This document shows, one piece after another, positions 6,937 through 12,219 of a stretch of DNA of 12,219 nucleotides; the first letter of the stretch is position 1; every line of letters starts with the position of its first letter. The notes under the pieces are model-generated. The model was not told the DNA's origin and did not search any database. It saw only the letters and a list, made by a program, of their open reading frames with translations. The DNA is taken from contig JARFQK010000156.1 in the NCBI GenBank assembly GCA_029287815.1, positions 1 through 12,219 of the forward strand. The letters run 5' to 3'. Origin of the DNA: Gammaproteobacteria bacterium. GTDB taxonomy: Bacteria; Pseudomonadota; Gammaproteobacteria; SZUA-229. The position numbers and the translations under genes were made by a program.

Positions 6937-8103
6937 ATGGCCTGGAACGAACCCGGCGGCGGAGGCGATAAAGACCCTTGGGGCAATCGCAGTAATCAGG
7001 GTCCACCTGATCTCGACGAAGTATTCAGGAATTTTCAGCGAAAATTCGGCAGCCTGTTCGGCGGCAAAGGTGGTCGTGGCCGTGGTGGTGGTCGCGGCGT
7101 CGGCTTGGGTGGCGGTGGTGCAATCGGCATCGCCATCGTTCTGGCGATCGTATTGGTATTTTGGATGGCCACCGGCTTTTACAAAATAGAGGAAGCCGAG
7201 CGGGGCATTGTTCTACGATTTGGCAAACACGTCGATACCACTCAGAGTGGATTGCACTGGCACTGGCCGACGCCTATAGAATCGGTGACCAAGGTGGACG
7301 TGACCAAGGTGACTTCGGTTCCATTGCGCGCGAAGATGCTGACCCAGGACGAGAACATCGTCGATATCGAGGGTACGATTCAATATCAGATCGCCGATGC
7401 AACCTTTTACTTGTTCAATGTGCGTACACCCGAAGTATCACTCTCGCAGGCGGCGGAAAGTGCGCTACGCGAAAGCATCGGCAGTAGCAAGATGGATTTT
7501 GTGATTACCGAGGGTCGTGGTCAGATCGCGTTTCAAGTGGAACAGTTGATTCAGCAGATTCTCGATTCGTACGGAACCGGGCTCAGAATTGTCAAATTCA
7601 ACATCTTGAATGCGAAGCCGCCCGAGGCCGTGAAGGATGCGTTCGACGACGTCACGCAGGCGCGTGAGGATGAGGTGCGTTTGGTCAACGAGGCGGAGGC
7701 TTACCGCAATGAGGTGTTACCTAAAGCGCGCGGTGCCGCGGCGCGACTGCGCGAGGAGGCCGATGCTTACAAGCAGGAGGTGATCGCACGTGCGGAAGGT
7801 GAGACCGAGCGATTCGTCCAGTTGTTGAACGAATACGAACGGGCGCCGCGTGTGACGCGTGATCGGCTCTATCTGGACATGATGGAATCGGTATTGGGCA
7901 AGAGTTCGAAAGTAATGGTAGATCTCGAGGGCAACAATAATTTGCTCTACCTGCCGCTCGATAAACTGATGTCACGTTCAGTCGCCGCCGGATCGTTGAC
8001 GGACAGTATGAACACCTTGACGCAGGAGCAGGATCTATTCAGGCAGGTGCAGCAACAGACCCAGCGCGCCCGCAGCAATTTGCGCACGAGGGAGGGTAGA
8101 TAA
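6937..8103 (+). CDS. hflK: FtsH modulator subunit HflK
   Basis: This 388-residue protein belongs to the SPFH/band 7 family and with HflC forms the large membrane cage around the FtsH protease, in which HflKC modulates degradation of membrane proteins. The N-terminus MAWNEPGGGGDKDPWG matches E. coli HflK. A conserved QGPPDLDEVFRNF at 21-33 and a Gly/Arg-rich stretch at 42-61 precede one membrane segment at about 62-81. The SPFH domain starts at GFYKIEEAERGIVLRFGKH (80-98), and a helical part rich in Ala, Glu and Arg covers about 235-300. The C-terminal tail from about 350 is polar and Gln-rich. ATG 6937 is preferred, with GGAG at 6927-6930 six bases upstream. A TTG at 6925 would add four residues but would include the ribosome binding site. 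The stop overlaps the hflC start by one base. Confidence 0.96.
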   Translation: MAWNEPGGGGDKDPWGNRSNQGPPDLDEVFRNFQRKFGSLFGGKGGRGRGGGRGVGLGGGGAIGIAIVLAIVLVFWMATGFYKIEEAERGIVLRFGKHVDTTQSGLHWHWPTPIESVTKVDVTKVTSVPLRAKMLTQDENIVDIEGTIQYQIADATFYLFNVRTPEVSLSQAAESALRESIGSSKMDFVITEGRGQIAFQVEQLIQQILDSYGTGLRIVKFNILNAKPPEAVKDAFDDVTQAREDEVRLVNEAEAYRNEVLPKARGAAARLREEADAYKQEVIARAEGETERFVQLLNEYERAPRVTRDRLYLDMMESVLGKSSKVMVDLEGNNNLLYLPLDKLMSRSVAAGSLTDSMNTLTQEQDLFRQVQQQTQRARSNLRTREGR

Positions 8104-8969
8104 TGGTTTCCAACTTGCTTAAATTCGGCATACCAGTCCTGGCTCTGATCATTTGGGCCTCTGTATTCACAGTGGATGAACGTCAGAAAGCCATCCTGTT
8201 CAAGTTCGGTGAAATCCTGCGTTCCGACTTCGAGGCCGGGTTGCATTTCAAATTGCCGGTCATCAACAATGTCAAGAAATTCGATCAACGCATTTTGACC
8301 ATTGACCAGCAAGCCGAGCGTTTCCTGACCGCCGAGAAGAAAGACCTGATCGTGGACTCCTTCGTGAAATGGCGCATTGACGACGTGGAGGAGTATTTCA
8401 AAACTACTCAGGGCGATGAAACACATGCGGGCAGGTTGCTTTACCAGAACATCAATAACGGCTTGCGAGATGAATTCGGTAAGCGCACAGTCCAGGAAGT
8501 TATCGCCGGTGACCGCACCGAAATCATGAGAATTATGACGGCTGAGGCAACTGAGAAAGCAAGAACTCTGGGTATCGAAGTTATTGACGTGCGCATCAAG
8601 AAGATCGACCTGCCGGTACGCGTCGAGGATTCGGTTTATCGTCGCATGCGCGCTGAGCGTGAGCGTGTGGCCAGAGATTTTCGCTCGAAAGGCGCTGAGG
8701 CCGCCGAGCGCATCCGTGCCGATGCAGACCGCCAGCGCAGCATCATTCTGGCCGAGGCCTACCGTGATTCGGAAGTCGTTCGCGGTGAGGGCGATGCCAA
8801 AGCAACCGGTATTTACGCGCAGGCATTCAGTCGCGATGAGGATTTCTTCCGTTTTCATCGAAGCGTGAACGCGTACAAGAATAACTTTTCGTCACCAGAA
8901 GACATTATTTTGCTGGAGCCCGATTCTGAGTACTTCCGCTATTTCAGGAATTCAGGCGGCGCAAATTAA
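8103..8969 (+). CDS. hflC: FtsH modulator subunit HflC
   Basis: This 288-residue SPFH protein is the partner of HflK. An N-terminal membrane anchor covers about 8-24, followed by the SPFH domain (ERQKAILFKFGEILRSDFEAG at 26-46 and EKKDLIVDSFVKWRIDD at 78-94). ALGIEV-like TLGIEVIDVRIKKIDLP at 155-171 and RMRAERERVARDFRSKG at 181-197 follow, and the conserved tail includes DEDFFRFHRSVNAYKNNF at 245-262 and PDSEYFRYF at 273-281. E. coli HflC is about 45 residues longer, mostly because of an insert before the LGIEV segment; this copy lacks it, as many bacterial homologues do. The ATG shares one base with the hflK stop and GGAGGG at 8091-8096 lies 6 bases upstream. The two subunits are therefore probably translated in a coupled way, fitting a fixed ratio in the complex. 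Confidence 0.96.
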   Translation: MVSNLLKFGIPVLALIIWASVFTVDERQKAILFKFGEILRSDFEAGLHFKLPVINNVKKFDQRILTIDQQAERFLTAEKKDLIVDSFVKWRIDDVEEYFKTTQGDETHAGRLLYQNINNGLRDEFGKRTVQEVIAGDRTEIMRIMTAEATEKARTLGIEVIDVRIKKIDLPVRVEDSVYRRMRAERERVARDFRSKGAEAAERIRADADRQRSIILAEAYRDSEVVRGEGDAKATGIYAQAFSRDEDFFRFHRSVNAYKNNFSSPEDIILLEPDSEYFRYFRNSGGAN

Positions 8970-8977
8970 TTGATGAA

Positions 8978-9163
8978 ATGTGGGATGACTTCGTACGCGC
9001 CATCGCGTTAGTGATGGTAATTGAGGGCATGCTGCCTTTCCTAACGCCTGAGGGATGGCGCCAAGCCATGCTCCAGGCCGGCCAATTATCCAACAAGGCT
9101 CTGCGCTCTGTCGGACTGGTTAGCATGCTGATCGGCGTGATCATTTTGTACCTCGCAAGATAG
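8978..9163 (+). CDS. Small membrane protein of the DUF2065 (YjeT) family
   Basis: This 61-residue protein has two hydrophobic segments, about 7-23 (RAIALVMVIEGMLPFL) and about 43-60 (SVGLVSMLIGVIILYLA), joined by a polar stretch with TPEGWRQAM. The pattern of a first helix with an EGxxP motif, a central W and a second helix ending in a basic residue matches DUF2065, called YjeT in E. coli. It starts 8 bases after the hflC stop and ends 4 bases before hisZ. No good ribosome binding site is visible, so translation is probably coupled to hflC. Its function is unknown. The usual place next to hflC suggests, as inference only, a link with the HflKC-FtsH complex in the inner membrane. Confidence 0.85.
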   Translation: MWDDFVRAIALVMVIEGMLPFLTPEGWRQAMLQAGQLSNKALRSVGLVSMLIGVIILYLAR

Positions 9164-9167
9164 CGCA

Positions 9168-10364
9168 ATGACACTCAACGAGCACTGGATACTACCGCAA
9201 GGTATCGAGGAGGCGCTGCCTGACCAAGCTGCAGGGCTTGAGTATCTTCGTCGTAGTCTGCTCGATCTTTATACCAGCTGGGGGTACGAGATTGTTATGC
9301 CCCCCTTTATCGACCATATCGAGTCACTGTTGACCGGTACCGGGCGCGATCTGGATTTACAGACTTTCAAGCTGGTCGACCAGCTCAGTGGGCGTACGCT
9401 GGGCATACGTGCGGACATGACACCGCAAGTAGCGCGCATCGATGCCCATCAGCTGCATCGTGAAGGACCAACGCGGCTTTGCTACATTGGCACAGTGCTC
9501 CATACCCGTTCCGACAGTTTTGGTAGCAGTCGCAGTCCATTGCAGGTTGGCGCGGAACTGTACGGTCATGCGGGCGTGGAGTCAGATGTTGAAATTCTGA
9601 ATCTGATGCTGAAAACCTTCGAGGTGACTGGGGTCAATGAAGTCTTTCTCGATATCGGCAACGTCGACGTGTACAAGAATCTTGCACGACAGGCCGGCCT
9701 CGATCAGGAAGATGAAATTCGCCTGTTTGAACTACTGCAACACAAAGCGGTGACCGAAATTGCCCAGCTCCTGCGGAGCTTGAGCATCGATTCATCGATT
9801 GCGGCGATGATTGCTGAGCTGGCCGAACTCAATGGCGACCTGTCGACGTTGACGGCGGCGCGTGAACAGCTCAAGGCTGGCGGTAACGAAGTCCTAAATG
9901 CGATCGCTTATCTCGAGCAGGTCGCCCAAGGTGTTGATGTCCACAAGCTGAACATCGGAATCAATATCGATTTCGCTGAGCTTCATGGCTACCACTACCA
10001 TACTGGTGTTGTTTTTGGTGCTTTCGTACCACAGCTTGGACAGGAGATCGCGCGCGGCGGGCGCTATGATGATATTGGCCGTATCTTTGGCCGCGCGAGG
10101 CCTGCAACGGGTTTTAGCACTGATTTGAAACAGCTGCTGCAACTCTCGACCTGTGATATCCAATTGCCACAACGAGTCCTGGCGCCAGCCGATGATGATG
10201 AAACGCTTACGCAAAAGATCGAATCGCTTCGCAGTGAAGGTTTCTGTGTAACCCGACTACTACCCGGTCAAGCGGGCGATGCCGGAGCGAGGGGTGCTGA
10301 CCTCCGGCTCGAATTGATCGACGCTCAATGGCAATTGACTTCAATATCGGGAAACTCAGGCTAG
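9168..10364 (+). CDS. hisZ: ATP phosphoribosyltransferase regulatory subunit HisZ
   Basis: This 398-residue protein resembles the catalytic core of histidyl-tRNA synthetase. It begins with the WILPQGIEEALPDQA segment at 7-21, followed by a motif with GIRADMTPQVARIDAHQL at 79-96, the motif 2-like TRLCYIGTVLHTR at 102-114 with LQVGAELYGHAG at 125-136, and YHTGVVFGAFVPQLGQEIA at 277-295 then RGGRYDDIGRIFGRARPATG at 296-315. The anticodon-binding domain of true HisRS is absent. HisZ pairs with the short form of HisG to give an active, histidine-inhibited enzyme for the first step of histidine synthesis, ATP with PRPP. Its presence predicts a short HisG elsewhere in this genome. It sits 4 bases after the DUF2065 gene and has no clear ribosome binding site of its own. 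Its place between the hfl genes and purA is the usual gammaproteobacterial one, away from the main his operon. Confidence 0.94.
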   Translation: MTLNEHWILPQGIEEALPDQAAGLEYLRRSLLDLYTSWGYEIVMPPFIDHIESLLTGTGRDLDLQTFKLVDQLSGRTLGIRADMTPQVARIDAHQLHREGPTRLCYIGTVLHTRSDSFGSSRSPLQVGAELYGHAGVESDVEILNLMLKTFEVTGVNEVFLDIGNVDVYKNLARQAGLDQEDEIRLFELLQHKAVTEIAQLLRSLSIDSSIAAMIAELAELNGDLSTLTAAREQLKAGGNEVLNAIAYLEQVAQGVDVHKLNIGINIDFAELHGYHYHTGVVFGAFVPQLGQEIARGGRYDDIGRIFGRARPATGFSTDLKQLLQLSTCDIQLPQRVLAPADDDETLTQKIESLRSEGFCVTRLLPGQAGDAGARGADLRLELIDAQWQLTSISGNSG

Positions 10365-10386
10365 CAGCCTGTCCGACGTAGGCTGC
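10364..10386 (+). repeat. Hairpin at the hisZ stop codon
   Basis: GCAGCCT (10364-10370) and AGGCTGC (10380-10386) form a perfect 7-bp stem with a 9-base loop. Its first base is the last base of the hisZ stop. No T run follows, so it may protect the 3' end of the message rather than stop transcription. Confidence 0.45.
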
Positions 10387-10404
10387 AAATTCAGAGTTTA
10401 CAGG

Positions 10405-10430
10405 CGGCACGTGGGTGTGCCGGCGTTTTC
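10405..10430 (+). terminator. Possible weak terminator after hisZ
   Basis: CGGCAC (10405-10410) pairs with GTGCCG (10417-10422) across a 6-base loop, followed by GCG and then TTTTC at 10426-10430. The T run is short and displaced by three bases, so this is a moderate candidate for the end of the hflK-hisZ transcript. Confidence 0.45.
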
Positions 10431-10552
10431 AATGATATTTTTGATTGGAAATGAAGAAAAATAGAAATCGCATTTTAATTTTTTGAGCGCTCGTAATTCC
10501 TGGATGGAATTGGTCAGGGCTTACACAAACTGAATCATACAAGGGTTAAGAA
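10431..10552 (+). promoter_or_regulatory. purA upstream region, AT-rich with two palindromes
   Basis: The stretch is AT-rich, with A and T runs at about 10433-10484. It then holds the 8-bp palindrome GAGCGCTC at 10485-10492 and an inverted repeat AATTCC (10495-10500) / GGAATT (10506-10511) with a 5-base spacer. A purA promoter is expected here, but no good -35/-10 pair and no PurR-type box could be picked out. AAGGG at 10541-10545 lies 7 bases before the purA ATG. Confidence 0.4.
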
Positions 10553-11845
10553 ATGGCGAAAAATGTGGTCGTGCTCGGTAGCCAATGGGGCGATGAGGGC
10601 AAAGGAAAAGTGGTCGATTTGCTGACAGAGCGCGCGGCTGCGGTTGTGCGGTTCCAGGGCGGTCATAATGCCGGACATACCTTGGTCATCGGTGACCAGA
10701 AAACCGTACTGCATCTTATACCCTCTGGCATTCTGCGTGACAACGTCACCTGTCTGATCGGTAACGGCGTGGTTTTGTCACCATCAGCTTTATTCGACGA
10801 GCTGGCCATGCTGGAACAGCGTGGCGTCCCGGCCACAGACCGCCTGCGCATCTCCGAGGCGTGTCCATTGATTCTGCCTTACCATATTGCCCTTGATCAG
10901 GCGCGCGAAATAGCGCGCGGAAAATCGGCGATCGGTACGACCGGTCGTGGCATCGGTCCGACGTACGAAGACAAGGTGTCTCGACGAGGCATACGTCTCG
11001 CTGATTTGCTCGACGAACAGGGGTTCCCCGAAAAACTCAAGTCTGTTATGGAGTACCATAACTTCAGTCTGAAGCATTATTTCAAAGCCGAGGAAGTGGA
11101 TTATCAGCAGGTTTTGGACCAAACCCTCGGCTATCGCGAACGACTCGCGGCACTGGTCGCGGACATACCTGCGATGTTGAACGAATTGCGTGAACAGGGG
11201 CGAAACATCTTGTTCGAGGGTGCCCAGGGCACCTTGCTCGATATTGACCAGGGTACCTATCCTTATGTGACATCCTCGAACACGACGGCTGGCGGTGCCT
11301 GTACCGGGAGCGGTGTCGGTCCGGCTGATCTGGACCACATTTTGGGTATAACCAAAGCCTACACCACACGGGTAGGTGGGGGCCCGTTCCCGACCGAGCT
11401 GTTTGATGAGATCGGTCAGCATCTGGGTGACAAAGGCCACGAATTCGGCGCCACCACCGGCCGCAGCCGGCGTTGCGGCTGGTTTGATGGCGTTGCGCTG
11501 AAGCGTGCCGCCCAGATCAACAGTCTGACTGGCCTGTGTATTACCAAGCTGGACGTGCTCGATGGCCTCGAGACGCTCAGGCTGGCAACCCATTACCTGT
11601 ACAGGGGTGAGCGCGTCGATTTGCCGCCATTGGGCGCCGACGCGATCGAGCTGTGTGAGCCGGTATACGAGGACATGCCCGGCTGGAGCGAGCCAACCGT
11701 TGGGATTACTGACATTGATGCGCTGCCGGAGAACGCTCGCGCCTATCTGGACCGTATTCAACAAGTCGTTGGTGTGCCAATCGATATCATCTCTACCGGA
11801 CCCGAGCGCGATCAGACCATTATAGTGAAACATCCATTCGATTGA
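10553..11845 (+). CDS. purA: Adenylosuccinate synthetase PurA
   Basis: This 430-residue enzyme joins IMP and aspartate using GTP to give adenylosuccinate, the first committed step to AMP. The length is normal for the family. The P-loop-like QWGDEGKGK is at 11-19, with catalytic D14, and GHT at 41-43 supplies H42 (D13 and H41 in E. coli numbering without the initiator). TTGRGIGP at 129-136, EGAQGTLLDIDQGTYPYVTS at 222-241, GATTGRSRRCGW at 299-310, TKLDVLDG at 331-338 and STGPERDQT at 414-422 are the IMP- and GTP-binding signatures. All key residues are present. The start ATG at 10553 gives MAKNVVVLGS, in register with E. coli. It lies 188 bases after hisZ, with hairpins between, so it probably has its own promoter. 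It is the last gene visible. Confidence 0.98.
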   Translation: MAKNVVVLGSQWGDEGKGKVVDLLTERAAAVVRFQGGHNAGHTLVIGDQKTVLHLIPSGILRDNVTCLIGNGVVLSPSALFDELAMLEQRGVPATDRLRISEACPLILPYHIALDQAREIARGKSAIGTTGRGIGPTYEDKVSRRGIRLADLLDEQGFPEKLKSVMEYHNFSLKHYFKAEEVDYQQVLDQTLGYRERLAALVADIPAMLNELREQGRNILFEGAQGTLLDIDQGTYPYVTSSNTTAGGACTGSGVGPADLDHILGITKAYTTRVGGGPFPTELFDEIGQHLGDKGHEFGATTGRSRRCGWFDGVALKRAAQINSLTGLCITKLDVLDGLETLRLATHYLYRGERVDLPPLGADAIELCEPVYEDMPGWSEPTVGITDIDALPENARAYLDRIQQVVGVPIDIISTGPERDQTIIVKHPFD

Positions 11846-11970
11846 TCACGCGAACCTTGTAAAACCAAACAGGACAAACTGTAACCGCCAATGAGTCGGT
11901 TGAATCAGGGATAAGCGATAGATACATCGATAAATTTCCAAGGATCGTCGTTCGCCTTGGTGCGAAATGC
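11846..11970. other. Gene-free stretch after purA, no clear terminator
   Basis: No coding frame or RNA gene is recognised. Two weak inverted repeats are present, AACCG/CGGTT (11883-11887, 11897-11901) and CCAAGG/CCTTGG (11938-11943, 11955-11960). Neither is followed by a T run, so the end of the purA transcript is not evident. Confidence 0.6.
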
Positions 11971-11977
11971 GGGTTAG

Positions 11978-12007
11978 AGTGAATGGCGCTTAAGTGAATG
12001 GCCCTTA
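11978..12007. repeat. Two adjacent copies of a 15-bp unit
   Basis: AGTGAATGGCGCTTA (11978-11992) is followed at once by AGTGAATGGCCCTTA (11993-12007), differing at one base. It looks like a duplicated left end of the downstream element. Confidence 0.7.
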
Positions 12008-12092
12008 CTTAACAGCTATCGTCGGGCAATCGAGCCGCCGACACGGGTTACTTCTTCCGGAAAACGCCGTGAATACGTCCGTGTAGGCTCGA

Positions 12093-12112
12093 CGGCGGCT
12101 TCCCTGCCGCCG
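12093..12112. repeat. GC-rich hairpin within the terminal element
   Basis: CGGCGGC (12093-12099) and GCCGCCG (12106-12112) pair perfectly across a TTCCCT loop. A further copy of GCCGCCGACA lies at 12034-12043, so alternative pairings are possible. No T run follows. Confidence 0.6.
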
Positions 12113-12219
12113 ACATTTCCTCCAGAAGCAACCCGTATTAGCTTAAGTGGAGTGCCATTCGGGTTAGCCCGGATGTTGCACGAAGGTGACCGAGATGCTC
12201 GAACGAGCCGCCTTCAGCT

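Larger units (their letters stand above)
11978..12160. mobile_element. Candidate MITE-like element downstream of purA
   Basis: The left side carries GAATGGCCCTTACTTAA at 11996-12012. The right side, 12143-12160, reads on the opposite strand as GAATGGCACTCCACTTAA, the same sequence with a one-base gap and few mismatches. A further inverted pair lies inside: ACGGGTTACTTCT (12043-12055) against AGAAGCAACCCGT (12124-12136), with one mismatch in 13. CGGGTTAG occurs directly outside on both sides (11970-11977 and 12160-12167), as a target duplication would. No transposase frame is present. The element is interpreted as a short non-autonomous transposon or IS remnant; the boundaries are uncertain by several bases. 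Confidence 0.45.

Noticed and set aside
7947..8858. 303-residue open frame on the - strand
   Set aside because: It lies opposite hflC and the hflK end, with no recognisable domain.
10790..11833. 347-residue open frame on the - strand
   Set aside because: It mirrors purA, whose protein is fully conserved; it has no own motifs or ribosome binding site.
11938..11960. CCAAGG / CCTTGG inverted repeat as the purA terminator
   Set aside because: It is a 6-bp stem with an 11-base loop and no T run on either side.
11978..12007. Tandem 15-bp repeat as the start of a CRISPR array
   Set aside because: There are only two copies, directly adjacent with no spacer, and no cas gene is present.

Overview
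The window reads as part of a gammaproteobacterial chromosome, most likely a polarly flagellated species of moderate G+C. The species cannot be named from this sequence. Ten intact genes and one gene tail all lie on the + strand. The proteins match the gammaproteobacterial families closely: the FlhF-FlhG-FliA flagellar set, an endonuclease-type MutL, an Hfq whose residue numbering matches E. coli Hfq, the HflK/HflC pair, HisZ and PurA.

Layout. Bases 1-1713 are the end of a flagellar regulatory operon: the flhF tail, flhG and fliA, with overlapping start and stop codons. Bases 1789-11845 are the well-known gammaproteobacterial block mutL-miaA-hfq-hflX-hflK-hflC-DUF2065-hisZ-purA. It breaks into likely transcription blocks at a clear intrinsic terminator after hfq and at repeat-bearing gaps after mutL, hflX and hisZ. 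hflK-hflC-DUF2065-hisZ are packed tightly enough to be one operon. The last 374 bases hold no gene and contain a small element with inverted ends.

Functions. flhF/flhG/fliA set the number and place of flagella and late flagellar transcription. mutL acts in mismatch repair, miaA in tRNA A37 prenylation, hfq in sRNA-mediated regulation, and hflX in ribosome splitting and rescue. hflK/hflC form the membrane complex around FtsH, hisZ activates the first step of histidine synthesis, and purA starts AMP synthesis.

Nothing here looks like a wholly new system. The points worth a second look are the flagellar operon joined directly to mutL (chemotaxis genes are usual after fliA, and amiB before mutL), a mutL start with a perfect -10 box and no leader or ribosome binding site, a nested inverted-repeat element splitting mutL from miaA, and a miniature-transposon-like element after purA flanked by an 8-bp direct repeat.
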